DNA of 62,436 bases from an uncultured Clostridia bacterium (GTDB lineage Bacteria; Bacillota; Clostridia; Oscillospirales; Ruminococcaceae). The stretch covers positions 1 to 62,436 of the forward strand of contig CAMCOD010000009.1 of NCBI GenBank assembly GCA_945876435.1, given 5' to 3'. Of this stretch, positions 44,852 through 55,105 are shown piece by piece; the stretch's first letter is position 1; every line of letters begins with the position of its first letter. A model generated the notes under the pieces. That model was not told the DNA's origin and searched no databases. It saw nothing but the letters and a program-made list of their open reading frames with translations. Made by a program: the position numbers and the translations under genes.

Positions 44852-46117
44852 TCATAGAATTGTAATACAGGCTCCCACCTGCCTCAGCTGTTCCGGAAGG
44901 TTCTCATAGCCCCGCTGAATATGCCGGATCTCGCCGATGGTGGTCGTTCCCTCTGTAGCCAATGCCGCAATCACCAGCGCGGCTCCTCCCCGAAGGTCCG
45001 TACAATTTACAAAGGCTGGATGCAGCATCTTTACGCCGCGGACAACAGCGATCCGTCCTTCCGTTCGGATATCCGCACCCATTCGGCACAATTCCCAGGC
45101 CTGTTTGTAGCGGTTTTGAAAAATATTTTCCGTAAAAATAGTGGTTCCCTGGGCGACTGCTGTAAGCGCCATCACAGGAGCAAGGGCATCGGTGGGAAAA
45201 CCGGGATAAGGCATGGTTGTTACATTTTTTACTGCCTTCAGCCGCTGGGGAGCCAATAGTGAAACTTGATCCCCATCAATTTTCAGGCTGCAGCCCATCT
45301 CCTCCAAAATCGGAAAAACAGCCCGCATATGATCCGGGCGGGCGGAAGTGATCGTAATATTCCCGCCGGTGATCGCACCGCAGCAAAGGTAGGTAATGCC
45401 TACGATCCGGTCCGGAATCACCGAATATTCACAGGGAGAGAGCCTTTCCACGCCGGAAATATGAACCGTTCCGTCCTTTTCAAGGTGAACACAGCCTCCA
45501 CAGGCATTCAGAAAACCTGCAAGATCGCTGATTTCCGGCTCTCTGGCTCCGTTTCGGAGAATGGTTTCTCCCTTTGCCAGGCTTGCTGCCAGAATCACAT
45601 TTTCTGTCGCTCCTACGCTGGGAAAAGGCAGGTCAATACTGGCTCCGTGGAGTTCATTTGGTACACAGCAATCCAGTCCATCACCATTCTGCGTAAATTC
45701 CACACCCATTTTCTCCAATGCGGCAAGGTGCATGTCAATGGGACGGGGTCCAAGCTCACAGCCGCCGGGAAAGGTCAGGTGAGCCTGTCGGTATCTGGCC
45801 AGCATGGCGCCCAAAAACACAATGGAGGAGCGCATTTCCCTCATCAGGTGGTCGGGAATGCGGCAGTCTGAACTGTCACCGGAGCGGATCAACAGCGCGC
45901 CATCCTGCCAGACCGCTTTGCAGCCAAGGTGACGCAGGATATTGCAGGCTGCCTCCACATCGGAAAGTTGTGGACAGTTATGCAGACAACAGCACTGTCC
46001 CGAACGGCTGTCACAAAGCAGAGAAGCCGCTAAAATGGGCAAAGCCGCATTTTTGGCGCCGTGAACCTGCAGCTTTCCGTTCAGCGGATGAGCGCCCTTC
46101 ACTTGATATCGTTCCAT
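44852..46117 (-). CDS. murA: UDP-N-acetylglucosamine 1-carboxyvinyltransferase
   Basis: MurA makes UDP-GlcNAc-enolpyruvate, the committed step of peptidoglycan precursor synthesis; it is the fosfomycin target. The 421-residue protein has the KNAALPIL substrate motif and the flexible-loop cysteine in FPGGCELGPRPIDMH, so fosfomycin sensitivity is expected. An unusual cysteine-rich piece (GQCCCLHNCPQL) replaces the common AEEPVTLHNVP-type segment near residue 47-58. The start is the ATG 9 nt after AAAGGG. MurA is often found as two paralogues; only one is in this window. Confidence 0.95.
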   Translation of the reverse strand: MERYQVKGAHPLNGKLQVHGAKNAALPILAASLLCDSRSGQCCCLHNCPQLSDVEAACNILRHLGCKAVWQDGALLIRSGDSSDCRIPDHLMREMRSSIVFLGAMLARYRQAHLTFPGGCELGPRPIDMHLAALEKMGVEFTQNGDGLDCCVPNELHGASIDLPFPSVGATENVILAASLAKGETILRNGAREPEISDLAGFLNACGGCVHLEKDGTVHISGVERLSPCEYSVIPDRIVGITYLCCGAITGGNITITSARPDHMRAVFPILEEMGCSLKIDGDQVSLLAPQRLKAVKNVTTMPYPGFPTDALAPVMALTAVAQGTTIFTENIFQNRYKQAWELCRMGADIRTEGRIAVVRGVKMLHPAFVNCTDLRGGAALVIAALATEGTTTIGEIRHIQRGYENLPEQLRQVGACITIL

Positions 46118-46194
46118 ATTCACGCACCCTTTCCAAATTCATTCTACAAATATACTATGCAGAGCGCGAAAAGGTGGTGAAAAGAGGATTTTCC

Positions 46195-47316
46195 TTATTT
46201 TTTCAACAAAGTCATGATCTCCTCACAAATTTTCCGGTTGGCATCCAGAATTGCAAGGCTCTGTGCGTTACGACCGAGGGTTTTCAGTTTCTCCGGATCT
46301 CCGGTCAGGCTTTCAACCGTACGGCACATCAGTTCCCCGCTGAGATTCTTTTCCTCAATAACAACAGCGGCATCATGATCCGCCAGCACCATGGCGTTAA
46401 AATACTGGTGGTTTTCCGCAACATTGGGAGATGGGATCAGAATCGATGCCCTGCCTGCCGCCTCCAGCTCGGAAAGGGTCAGGGCTCCGGCCCGGCCAAT
46501 GACCAGATCGGCTGCTGCCAGGCAGTCATCCATATCGTTGATGTACTCCCGGATATCAGCCTGGGGCATATTCTCCGGGTCAAGTCCCCGCTCTTTCAGC
46601 AGTTGGGGGAACAGGTCCACGCCGTACATACCGGTCGCATGGATATGGTGGATGTTTTTCCCCTGTTCCCAAGCCATAAGGTCTGCCATGGCCTCATTCA
46701 GCCGGCGCGCACCCTGGCTTCCTCCAAAGGATAGAATACAGATCTGCCCTTCCCCGATGCCCAGCTTTGCTCTTGCTTTGCTTCGGTCCGCAAAAAGAAT
46801 ACTTTCCCGTACCGGATTGCCGGTAACGCTGTATTCACACTGGTCGGAAAGATACTGTTTTGCTTCCGGCACCGCCAGAAGGATCTTATCAACATAACGG
46901 GCCAACAGTTTTGTGGTAACGCCGGGGAAGGCATTGGATTCATGGGAAAGGGTTTTAATCCCCATTTTTGCGGCCTTTCGCAGAATTGGCCCGCTGACAT
47001 AGCCTCCTGTGCCGACCACAATATCCGGATCAAAATCCCGGATCAGCTTCTGCGCTCTGGCGGATGCCGTGGTCAGATAAAATACGGAAGAAATATTATA
47101 TTTAATGTTTCTCCAGTTCAGCTTTCTCTGGAAACCCTTTATGGTAATGGGCGCAAAATCGAAACCGGCCCTGCTCACCAGCTTGGCTTCCATTCCCTTG
47201 GGATTCCCCGCAAAGCGGATGATGGCTTCCGGATAATGTTCCCGGATATAGGATGCAACGGCGATGGCTGGATTGATATGTCCGCCGGTTCCGCCGCAGG
47301 CGAAAAGAATTCTCAT
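46195..47316 (-). CDS. murG: UDP-N-acetylglucosamine--lipid I N-acetylglucosaminyltransferase
   Basis: MurG adds GlcNAc to lipid I, giving lipid II, on the inner face of the membrane. The 373-residue protein begins with the acceptor loop FACGGTGGHINPA, has HESNAFPG, the second glycine loop LSFGGSQGARRLNE and the UDP-binding RAGALTLSELEAAG segment. Usual length. It follows ftsW on the same transcript. Confidence 0.98.
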   Translation of the reverse strand: MRILFACGGTGGHINPAIAVASYIREHYPEAIIRFAGNPKGMEAKLVSRAGFDFAPITIKGFQRKLNWRNIKYNISSVFYLTTASARAQKLIRDFDPDIVVGTGGYVSGPILRKAAKMGIKTLSHESNAFPGVTTKLLARYVDKILLAVPEAKQYLSDQCEYSVTGNPVRESILFADRSKARAKLGIGEGQICILSFGGSQGARRLNEAMADLMAWEQGKNIHHIHATGMYGVDLFPQLLKERGLDPENMPQADIREYINDMDDCLAAADLVIGRAGALTLSELEAAGRASILIPSPNVAENHQYFNAMVLADHDAAVVIEEKNLSGELMCRTVESLTGDPEKLKTLGRNAQSLAILDANRKICEEIMTLLKK

Positions 47317-47344
47317 GGCTGCTGCCTTCTTTCTTGCTCTGTAC

Positions 47345-48610
47345 TTATTCCTTCGTATGCCTTGCCTGCCGGGATACTGCCAAGATCACCCCGATCTCAC
47401 CCAGCATGATCAGCAAAGCTGTGCCGCCATAGGAGAAGAACGGCAGAGAAATGCCGGTGTTCGGGATCAAGTTGGTCACTACGGCAATATTTAAAAAGGC
47501 CTGAATACCGATCTGGGTGGTAATACCTGTCACCAGCAGAGAACCAAAGCGGTCCTTTGCGTTCATGGCGATTACATAACCCCGCCATACCAGCATGGCA
47601 AAGAGGACAATGACAATGCAGGCGCCAATGAAACCCAGCTCCTCACAGACAATGGCAAAAACGAAGTCGTTTCTTACTTCCGGCAGGTACATGTGCTTCT
47701 GCCGGCTTTCTCCGAAGCCAACGCCCCACAATCCGCCGGAACCGATGGCCAACAGGGACTGACGGGTCTGGTAGGAACCGGCATCCGTGGTGGAAAAAGG
47801 ATCCAGCCAGTAGGTCAGGCGGGTCACAACGTGTGCAAAACGCTCCGCAATGAAGTCCCGCAAAACAAAAGCCGCAAGCAGGCCTAAAATCAATACCGGT
47901 ATGCCGATCTTCAGCAGATTACTGAACTTTGTTCCCCCTAAAAACATCATTACTAACACAATAATGCCGATGAGCAGGGTACCGGACAGGTGCGGCTGAG
48001 GCAAAAGGATAACGGCAACCGCTCCGTAGAGAACAAGATAGCGAAGGGTTCCCTCCACCATTAGGCCCATTTTGTCCCGATCCCGATCCATCAGATGGGC
48101 AAAAAGCAAAATGACTGCGAATTTAGCAATTTCTGACGGCTGGAAGGTTAAAAATCCCAGATTGATCCAGCGCTGGGCACCGTTTTGACCAGGAAACAGG
48201 TAGCACATGGCCATCAAAACCAGTGAAACCACATAAGCCAGCCAGCAGAAATTCCGAAGAAAGCGGTAATTGACCAGAGACACCGCCAGCATGGCTATTA
48301 CACCTGCCACTGCGAAAAGCAGCTGCCGCAGGATGTAGTAGTAGCTGTTATCCATGTAATAATAGGAAGAAGCGTGGCTGGCGGAAAACAGAGTAACAAG
48401 GCCAATGCCCAGTAAAGTCAGGACCAGGATCAGAAAAGGGGTATCGAAGCGTCCCAGCATAATGACCGGCTCATGAAAGCTTTTTACTGGATTGCGGAAT
48501 TGGGCAGCCTCGGCGGATCGCAGCCTGTTTCTGGAAGGCGCTTTGGCCTGGCTTGTTGCAGAACGCTGTTGCCCTCGACTATTGGGTGGATTCATCCGAT
48601 TATTTGCCAA
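47345..48610 (-). CDS. ftsW: Lipid II polymerase FtsW (SEDS family)
   Basis: FtsW polymerises lipid II at the septum with a class B penicillin-binding protein. The 421-residue protein has a short basic cytoplasmic N-terminus, about ten membrane helices and the SEDS motifs INLGFLTFQPSEIAKF, FGESRQKHMYLPEVRNDFVFA with the essential Asp and Glu regions, and the C-terminal GISLPFFSYGGTALL. The start is TTG, 7 nt after AAGGAAG. It could be the sporulation paralogue SpoVE; its dcw location favours FtsW. It follows mraY directly, where other Clostridia have murD. Confidence 0.93.
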   Translation of the reverse strand: MANNRMNPPNSRGQQRSATSQAKAPSRNRLRSAEAAQFRNPVKSFHEPVIMLGRFDTPFLILVLTLLGIGLVTLFSASHASSYYYMDNSYYYILRQLLFAVAGVIAMLAVSLVNYRFLRNFCWLAYVVSLVLMAMCYLFPGQNGAQRWINLGFLTFQPSEIAKFAVILLFAHLMDRDRDKMGLMVEGTLRYLVLYGAVAVILLPQPHLSGTLLIGIIVLVMMFLGGTKFSNLLKIGIPVLILGLLAAFVLRDFIAERFAHVVTRLTYWLDPFSTTDAGSYQTRQSLLAIGSGGLWGVGFGESRQKHMYLPEVRNDFVFAIVCEELGFIGACIVIVLFAMLVWRGYVIAMNAKDRFGSLLVTGITTQIGIQAFLNIAVVTNLIPNTGISLPFFSYGGTALLIMLGEIGVILAVSRQARHTKE

Positions 48611-48673
48611 AGTTCTTCTTCCTTTCTGTAAAAATCATAATATAGAGCTGTTAAAGCTATTTCACGGCTTCTT

Positions 48674-49672
48674 TTATAGCATCAGCGCTGCTGCGACGGC
48701 AACGATGCAGCCGAGTGCTGTCACAGCGGAAAAGACGCCGACAATTTTTTCCTCGCTCCAGCCGCAAAGCTCGAAATGGTGATGAATTGGGCTCATTTTA
48801 AAGATGCGCTTGCCGGTTGCGTGGAAACTGATAACCTGCAAAATCACCGACAGGGTTTCCAGCATATAAACAATGCCGACAAAAAGCAGAATAACCGGCA
48901 TACGAACACCAAAAGCAATGGCTGTCACCATACCGCCCAGAAACAGAGAGCCGGTATCGCCCATAAAGACCTTCGCCGGATGGAAATTCCAGCAAAGGAA
49001 GCCCAAACAGCCTCCTGCCAGCGCGCCGGAAAGCATGTTCATCTCCCCTACGCCAAGGATCGTGCTGATGATCATCAAACCAATCGCTGCCACGAAGGTA
49101 ACGGAAGAACACAGACCGTCAACTCCGTCGGTCAAATTGACTGAGTTGACACAGCCTACAATGATAAAGAGCATAAAAGGATAGTAGAACAGACCAATAT
49201 CCATTTGACCGATAAACGGGATCTGCAAAATCGTGGAATTAGCTCCGCCAAAATACAACACTGCCAGATATACCACAGAAATCAGAAGCTGACCGGCCAT
49301 TTTCTGTTTGGCAGTGAGGCCCAGATTTCGTTTTTTTACAACTTTGATGTAATCATCGGCAAAACCCAAAGCGCCGAACGCCAGCGCCATAACCACACCG
49401 GCTGTCAGGTAAAGCTGATTCAAACCAGTGGTTGCCGTGTGGTTGAGCTTCATCGTCAGCGCGCCCACAACCGCCGCCACAACGATACCGAAAATAAACA
49501 TAATGCCGCCCATAACCGGTGTTCCCTGTTTGTTGTTGTGCCAGGTTGGGCCATCTTCCCGAATGGTTTGGCCATATTTCAATTTCCGAAGAAAAGGGAT
49601 CACCCATTTTCCGGAAAGCGCCGTCAGCAGAAACGCAGCCGCGGAAGCGGCTACCAAACTGATGATATCCAT
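48674..49672 (-). CDS. mraY: Phospho-N-acetylmuramoyl-pentapeptide transferase
   Basis: MraY attaches phospho-MurNAc-pentapeptide to undecaprenyl phosphate, making lipid I. The 332-residue membrane protein has about ten helices and the family motifs GTPVMGGI, FADDYIKV with catalytic Asps, NLTDGVDGL, FMGDTGSL and SPIHHHFEL. It overlaps closely with the murF stop (3 bp apart) and is followed by ftsW. Confidence 0.98.
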   Translation of the reverse strand: MDIISLVAASAAAFLLTALSGKWVIPFLRKLKYGQTIREDGPTWHNNKQGTPVMGGIMFIFGIVVAAVVGALTMKLNHTATTGLNQLYLTAGVVMALAFGALGFADDYIKVVKKRNLGLTAKQKMAGQLLISVVYLAVLYFGGANSTILQIPFIGQMDIGLFYYPFMLFIIVGCVNSVNLTDGVDGLCSSVTFVAAIGLMIISTILGVGEMNMLSGALAGGCLGFLCWNFHPAKVFMGDTGSLFLGGMVTAIAFGVRMPVILLFVGIVYMLETLSVILQVISFHATGKRIFKMSPIHHHFELCGWSEEKIVGVFSAVTALGCIVAVAAALML

Positions 49673-49675
49673 AAT

Positions 49676-51067
49676 TTAACACTCCTCATAAATTCTCTTG
49701 ATGATATCCTCAAGGTGGATGCCGTGGCTGGCTTTAAACCACAGAATATCCCCAGGCCTGATCTGTCCTTCTTTGATTTGTCTTAAAAGTTCTTCCGCCA
49801 TATCGTCCCGCTGCATCGCGTGGAACCCTTGACGTTTTTCATTCGACAAAACAGCTTTGTTTGATTTCTGGAACCCTTCCAGCGTATTCTTGCTCAATTC
49901 GCCGCAGCAATACAGGCGGTCAATCCCCTTTTCCGCTGCAAAATTGCCGCAGTCATAGTGAAGCTCTCTGGCATAATCGCCTAATTCCAGCATATCACCC
50001 AGCACCATGATCCTTCTTCCTTTGCAGGGCATGGTGGAAAAAGCGGCAATGGCGGCTTTCAGAGAATCCGGGCCGCAGTTATAGCAGTCCTCCACAATGG
50101 TAAGCCCCTTGTGTTCCACCACTCGCTGGCGCATACCGGAAGGGACATAATTACACAGTGCGGCGATAATATCCATGTCTTCCATACCCAGTTCCCGGCC
50201 AACGGCGTAAGCCGCCAAAGCGTTCAGCACATTATGCCGCCCAAAGGTCGGGAGCTTCGCCGGCATTTTTTTCCCATCGGCACAGATAAGGAAACAGGTC
50301 TGCCCATCTTTTTCTTCTATGTCCTCGGCAGTGACAGCACATTTCTTGTTATCGATGCCGTAGCGGATAATCCGGAAATTTTTGTCCTCAAATCCGCTGA
50401 GAAGATCATCATCCCCGCATAAAATCAGCGGGGAGCCTGGCTGCATTCCCTCTCGAATTTCCATTTTGGCTTTCAGAATTCCTTCCCGGCTGCCCAAAAA
50501 CTCAATATGCTGCACACCGATGTTGGTGATCACTGCAATATCCGGCTTTGCCCGGCAGCTCAGGTCGGAGATCTCTCCAAACTGATTCATACCCATCTCG
50601 ATCACAGCGCACTGGTGGCAGTCATCCAGCCGCAGCAGTGTTTTCGGCATACCCACCCGGTTATTCAGGTTTCCTTCATTTTTCAGAGTGCAGAAACAGC
50701 TTTCCAGTACTGCCGCGATCATTTCTTTCGTTGTGGTTTTGCCTACAGAACCGGTAACGCCGATCAGTTTCACCTTGAATTTGTCCCGGTAATATCCTGC
50801 GATATCCAAAAAGCCCTGTTCCGTATCCGGGCAGAACAGCAAACGGGGATCTTCACGGTCGCCATGATCCACCAAGGCATAAGCGGCTCCCTGTTCCAAC
50901 GCGGAATTTACATAATTGTGCCCGTCAAAGGTTTCACCACGCAGGGCGACAAAAAGGCTTCCCTTACTGACACTGCGGGAATCTGTGTCAATCGCGGTGA
51001 TCTGTGTGCTGTCCTGGGTCTCAAAACCCACAGCGGCGCCGATCTCCTTTATGCTCAGCGGTTTCAT
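49676..51067 (-). CDS. murF: UDP-N-acetylmuramoyl-tripeptide--D-alanyl-D-alanine ligase
   Basis: MurF adds D-Ala-D-Ala to UDP-MurNAc-tripeptide, finishing the pentapeptide. The 463-residue protein has Walker-type TGSVGKTTTKEMIA near residue 110, the carbamylated-lysine region around KAKMEIREGM, and the conserved EDCYNCGPDSLKAAI segment. The ATG lies behind GGTGGAATGG. It follows murE and precedes mraY. Confidence 0.97.
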   Translation of the reverse strand: MKPLSIKEIGAAVGFETQDSTQITAIDTDSRSVSKGSLFVALRGETFDGHNYVNSALEQGAAYALVDHGDREDPRLLFCPDTEQGFLDIAGYYRDKFKVKLIGVTGSVGKTTTKEMIAAVLESCFCTLKNEGNLNNRVGMPKTLLRLDDCHQCAVIEMGMNQFGEISDLSCRAKPDIAVITNIGVQHIEFLGSREGILKAKMEIREGMQPGSPLILCGDDDLLSGFEDKNFRIIRYGIDNKKCAVTAEDIEEKDGQTCFLICADGKKMPAKLPTFGRHNVLNALAAYAVGRELGMEDMDIIAALCNYVPSGMRQRVVEHKGLTIVEDCYNCGPDSLKAAIAAFSTMPCKGRRIMVLGDMLELGDYARELHYDCGNFAAEKGIDRLYCCGELSKNTLEGFQKSNKAVLSNEKRQGFHAMQRDDMAEELLRQIKEGQIRPGDILWFKASHGIHLEDIIKRIYEEC

Positions 51068-51089
51068 TTTTCCATTCCACCAATCTTTC

Positions 51090-52553
51090 TTAGTCTATGT
51101 ACCATTTCTGTGTATCATTATAGAAAATTTTCTTTGTTTTTTCAATATGATAGCTGCTTTTTAAACAGTCCCTCAGCACTTCCTCCTCGTTGAGGTATAT
51201 GCTTTTTTCCGACAAGGCCTGATAGCGCTCATGTCCCTTGCCCAACAACAGCAAAAGATCGCCCTTCCCGCACCAGCTGAACGCTTCGGCGATCGCTTCT
51301 TTTCGATCAAAGACTCGAAGGAGTTTTGGGTCTTGCGGAATGTCTCCGCAAAGCTGCTCCCACGACTCTCCGCGGGGATTGTCTGCTGTAAAAACGGCCC
51401 GATCCGCATAACGCAGAACCGTCCGGGTCATCAAAGGGCGATCTCCCCGGTCCCGCTCCCCAGCACAGCCAAAAACCACATACAAATGTTTCGGCTTCAT
51501 GCTTTGAGCCAGCCGCAGAATCTTTTTCATTCCGTCAGAGGTGTGGGCATAGTCGATCATCGCCCGAAAGCTGCCACAATCCATGATCTGCACTCTTCCG
51601 GGAACGCCAGGGCAGTTCCGCAAACGCTCCGCTGCTGCTTCCAAAGGCTGTCCCAGCAGATTCGCCGCTGCCAAAGCCGCCGCCGCATTGCTGGCAAAAA
51701 ATTCCCCCGGCATGGCGAAGCGCACACGGGCAATCTCCCGATTGCCCACCAGGCAGAAACAGCTGCCATTCTCATCACTTTTCTTCTGATAAACCGTATA
51801 ATCCGCTTGGTTATTGAACAGCGAATAACTTTTCAGCCCATCTTCCCGGCATAACAGCCGCCCATGATCGTCATCCCAGTTGGCCAGCCCCATATCACAT
51901 TGGGCAAACAGACTGCGCTTAACTTGAAAATAGGTTTCCATGTTCCCATGCTGATCGAGATGATCCCGGGAAAGATTGGTAAAAATCCCTAATCGAAAGT
52001 TCAACCCGGCCAGTCTCTCCTGGGCCAAGGCCTGACTGGACGCTTCCATAACGACGGTTCGGCAGCCGGCTTTTTTCATCTGCGCCAGCAGCGGATATAA
52101 CTGGCCGGCGTCCGGAGTCGTGTAGCAGGAAGGAACTTCCTGATCAGCAAAACGGCTGCAGATGGTTCCGATCAGACCGCAGTCCGGCAAAATATGCTGC
52201 AGCAGCCATGCGGTGGAGCTTTTGCCGTTGGTACCGGTAACAGCCACCAGCGTCATACCGTTCTGCGGTTCTCCCCAGAAGCGGCTGCAGGCCAAACTAT
52301 AGGCTCTGCGGGGATTTTGGGAAACAATCCTGCTTCGGTCCGCGCCTTTCTTCTGGTCTTGGGTACAAACAATGGCGGCAGCCCCTCGCTTCTCTGCTTC
52401 CCCGATGTAACGCTGCGCCACTTCTCCCTGCTTGCCGCAGAAAAACAGGCTGCCCGGCCGTACCTCCCGGCTGTCCTGGGTCAGATGCGTGATCTCCAGG
52501 TCAAAGAGTGAGCATTGTTCTTGATATTCATTCAGGATTTGACTTAATCGCAT
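51090..52553 (-). CDS. murE: UDP-N-acetylmuramoyl-L-alanyl-D-glutamate--2,6-diaminopimelate ligase
   Basis: MurE adds the third amino acid of the peptidoglycan stem. The 487-residue protein has the ATP loop VTGTNGKSST near residue 110, VMEASSQAL, and YAHTSDG. The specificity motif is TADNPRGES, and DNPR indicates meso-diaminopimelate, not lysine. The ATG lies 5 nt after GAGGTGCTGTT. The neighbouring peptidoglycan genes fit a meso-DAP (A1-gamma type) cell wall. Confidence 0.96.
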   Translation of the reverse strand: MRLSQILNEYQEQCSLFDLEITHLTQDSREVRPGSLFFCGKQGEVAQRYIGEAEKRGAAAIVCTQDQKKGADRSRIVSQNPRRAYSLACSRFWGEPQNGMTLVAVTGTNGKSSTAWLLQHILPDCGLIGTICSRFADQEVPSCYTTPDAGQLYPLLAQMKKAGCRTVVMEASSQALAQERLAGLNFRLGIFTNLSRDHLDQHGNMETYFQVKRSLFAQCDMGLANWDDDHGRLLCREDGLKSYSLFNNQADYTVYQKKSDENGSCFCLVGNREIARVRFAMPGEFFASNAAAALAAANLLGQPLEAAAERLRNCPGVPGRVQIMDCGSFRAMIDYAHTSDGMKKILRLAQSMKPKHLYVVFGCAGERDRGDRPLMTRTVLRYADRAVFTADNPRGESWEQLCGDIPQDPKLLRVFDRKEAIAEAFSWCGKGDLLLLLGKGHERYQALSEKSIYLNEEEVLRDCLKSSYHIEKTKKIFYNDTQKWYID

Positions 52554-52668
52554 AACAGCACCTCACGTTGTCCCCGAAAAGAAATACGGGGACAGAATCC
52601 AACTTCTATTGTACGACTTCTGTCCCCTATATTTTGTCAAATCCTGTGTATTTACGGCAATTCCGCCT

Positions 52669-54978
52669 TTATTCCTCTGCTTTCGGCTCCGGTTCCACAA
52701 AGTGAATCGTAACTATGCTGCCGATTTCAGCCGTAGAATCACCGTCTGGTTCCTGTGCTACAACAACCGTTTTGGCGCCTTCCAATTCCTGACCCTCAAT
52801 ACGGATGTTCAATCCTGCGTTCAGGATCATCTGGTTCGCCTCCTGAGCGGTTTTGCCAATCACATTCGGCACAATGGTGGTCGAATTGACCACAGTATCA
52901 TCGGTGTACAGGATAACTGTGCCGCCTTTTGGCAGGCGGGTTGGGTTCTCCGGAATTTGTTTCAAAACAGTGGCACCGTTTCCGATGATCTCAGTGTTCA
53001 GTCCCAGCGCCCGCAAGGAAATCTGCGCCTCATGAGGTTTTTCATCAATGAGATACGGAACCATAACGGTTTCATTTTCCTCTTCGTCGCTTTCGCTGTA
53101 GCTTGGTTCGATACCAAGATAGGGGATAATATCCTCTAACAAAGCCGCCACAACCGGTACCGCAATGGTCGAGGATTGCGCGTCACCGACTACCGGTTCA
53201 TCCAAGGTAATCAGAACCGCATACTCCGGGTCATCCGCCGGCAGGAAAGCGAAGAAGGACAGTACATATTCAATGACCTGTTTTCCATCCACATAATTAT
53301 CCAGTTTTTCACCGGTACCGGTCTTACCGCCGATACGATAGCCTTCGATACGGGCGTTTCGACCGGAACCTTCGTCTGTGGATACTACTAACTCACCCAT
53401 CTGCCGCATGATCTCGGAGGTTTCCTCACTGATAACCTGCCTTTTTACCTTCGGTTCATAGCTTTCAATGATATTCTTGTCGGAATCCACGATTTGTTTT
53501 ACCACATAGGGCTGCATCAGATATCCGCCGTTGACCACTGCCGAAGCGGCTGTGATCATTTGGAGCGGAGTAATTTTAAAGGTCTGACCAAAGGCGGAGG
53601 AGGATAATTCCGCGATGCCCATATCTTCTTCCGCATGATACAGGCTGGCTGCCTCACCAGGCAGGTCAATACCAGTAATTTCCGTCAGTCCGAAGGAGTC
53701 AAAATATTTGGAAAAGTTGGTTACACCCAGCGCCTGGCCCATTTGCATGAAGGCCGGGTTGCAGGAGCGTTGGATTGCCTCCGCAAAGGACAGGTTGCCA
53801 TGGCCGGCATGCTTCCAGCAATGGATCTTGTTTCCCGCCACCATCCAGTAACCCGGGCACTGGTAGCTGGAATTCAGGGTTGCGGCACCGGTATCCAGAG
53901 AAGCCGAAGCGGTAACCAGCTTAAAAACAGAACCCGGCTCATAAGGGTCGGAGATGCACTTGTTTCTCCACAAAGTCTGCTGTTCCTTGGCAAGCTGCGC
54001 TCCATATTCCTCCTCATCAAGGCCAGAAAGCCTTTCCAAAGCCTTCGGATCGGTAACTTCCATCGGGGAATTGGGATTAAAGTCCGGTTTGGAAGCCATG
54101 GCAAGAATCTCACCGGTATTCACATTCATCACGATACCGGTGGCCCATTTCTGCACATCGTGCTCAACAACAGCGATTTCCAGATGTTTCTCCAAAAACT
54201 GCTGGATGGTAGCGTCAATGGTCAAAACCAAAGAATTTCCGTCCGAACCTTCGTATAATTTCTGATACTCAAAGGGCATATCGCCGCTAAGACCGTTTCT
54301 GGCGGCAACCAGACGCCCGGAGGTGCCGCTGAGGACGGAATTATAATAGGATTCCAGACCGTAAGCACCCTGGTTCATGTCGTTGACAAAGCCAAGAACG
54401 GTTGAAGCAAGATTGTTGTAGGGGTAATAGCGCCGGGTTGTCTCCACCAGAGATACTGTGGTGACGTTATTGTCCTGAATAAACTTCACGACACGTTCAT
54501 AGGTGGCTCGATCCACCCTTTTTTTCAGCACTTCATAGTAACTGTTTCGTCTTTCCGCTTTTTCTTCGATCAATTCCGGCTCCACGCCCAGAATTTCCGC
54601 AAGGCTTTGATCATTTGGGCCGCTTTTTTGGATTTCTTCCTGCTTCAGCGTCACAAGCCCCTCCCCGCGGGAGAGCAAGCGGATCTGTTCCTGGGCACGC
54701 TCCTCATTTTTCGACAGATTGGCCGGCTCAAAGATAACATTCCATACAGTGGCGCTCTGCGCCAGCATTTTCATATTGGTATCATAGATAGAACCACGGT
54801 GAGGCTCAATTTCGATTTCCCGCAGCTGCTGCGTAATGGCCATCGTCTGATATTTTTCCCCGTCAATCAACTGAATCTTGAACAGGTTTGCAATCAACAA
54901 AAAGACGATAACAACACAGATGATCAGCGAAAGGACACGAATCTTCGTCCGATCTTTATTGTTAATGCCGTTGAACAC
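52669..54978 (-). CDS. Class B penicillin-binding protein with two PASTA domains (FtsI/SpoVD type)
   Basis: Class B transpeptidases cross-link septal peptidoglycan. The 769-residue protein has one membrane helix at about 14-33, a dimerisation domain, and a transpeptidase domain: SxxK in PGSVFKLV (about residue 346), SxN in SCNPAF, and KTG in GGKTGTGEKL. Two PASTA domains follow (VPYLIDEKPHEAQ... and VPNVIGKTAQEAN...). The start is GTG behind AGGGGG. Position next to ftsL fits FtsI; SpoVD, a sporulation paralogue in other spore-formers, cannot be excluded. Beta-lactams are expected to act on it. Confidence 0.93.
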   Translation of the reverse strand: MFNGINNKDRTKIRVLSLIICVVIVFLLIANLFKIQLIDGEKYQTMAITQQLREIEIEPHRGSIYDTNMKMLAQSATVWNVIFEPANLSKNEERAQEQIRLLSRGEGLVTLKQEEIQKSGPNDQSLAEILGVEPELIEEKAERRNSYYEVLKKRVDRATYERVVKFIQDNNVTTVSLVETTRRYYPYNNLASTVLGFVNDMNQGAYGLESYYNSVLSGTSGRLVAARNGLSGDMPFEYQKLYEGSDGNSLVLTIDATIQQFLEKHLEIAVVEHDVQKWATGIVMNVNTGEILAMASKPDFNPNSPMEVTDPKALERLSGLDEEEYGAQLAKEQQTLWRNKCISDPYEPGSVFKLVTASASLDTGAATLNSSYQCPGYWMVAGNKIHCWKHAGHGNLSFAEAIQRSCNPAFMQMGQALGVTNFSKYFDSFGLTEITGIDLPGEAASLYHAEEDMGIAELSSSAFGQTFKITPLQMITAASAVVNGGYLMQPYVVKQIVDSDKNIIESYEPKVKRQVISEETSEIMRQMGELVVSTDEGSGRNARIEGYRIGGKTGTGEKLDNYVDGKQVIEYVLSFFAFLPADDPEYAVLITLDEPVVGDAQSSTIAVPVVAALLEDIIPYLGIEPSYSESDEEENETVMVPYLIDEKPHEAQISLRALGLNTEIIGNGATVLKQIPENPTRLPKGGTVILYTDDTVVNSTTIVPNVIGKTAQEANQMILNAGLNIRIEGQELEGAKTVVVAQEPDGDSTAEIGSIVTIHFVEPEPKAEE

Positions 54979-55105
54979 GCTGTTTCCCCCTGACTTCTTG
55001 GTGCTTCTTGTTTTTCTTATTTATTCTTCTTTGAGCGCTTTTATCAGAAACAAAAGAAGAGCTAAGATATTCTGTCTTAACTCCCTCTTTCTGAACTATT
55101 GTATT

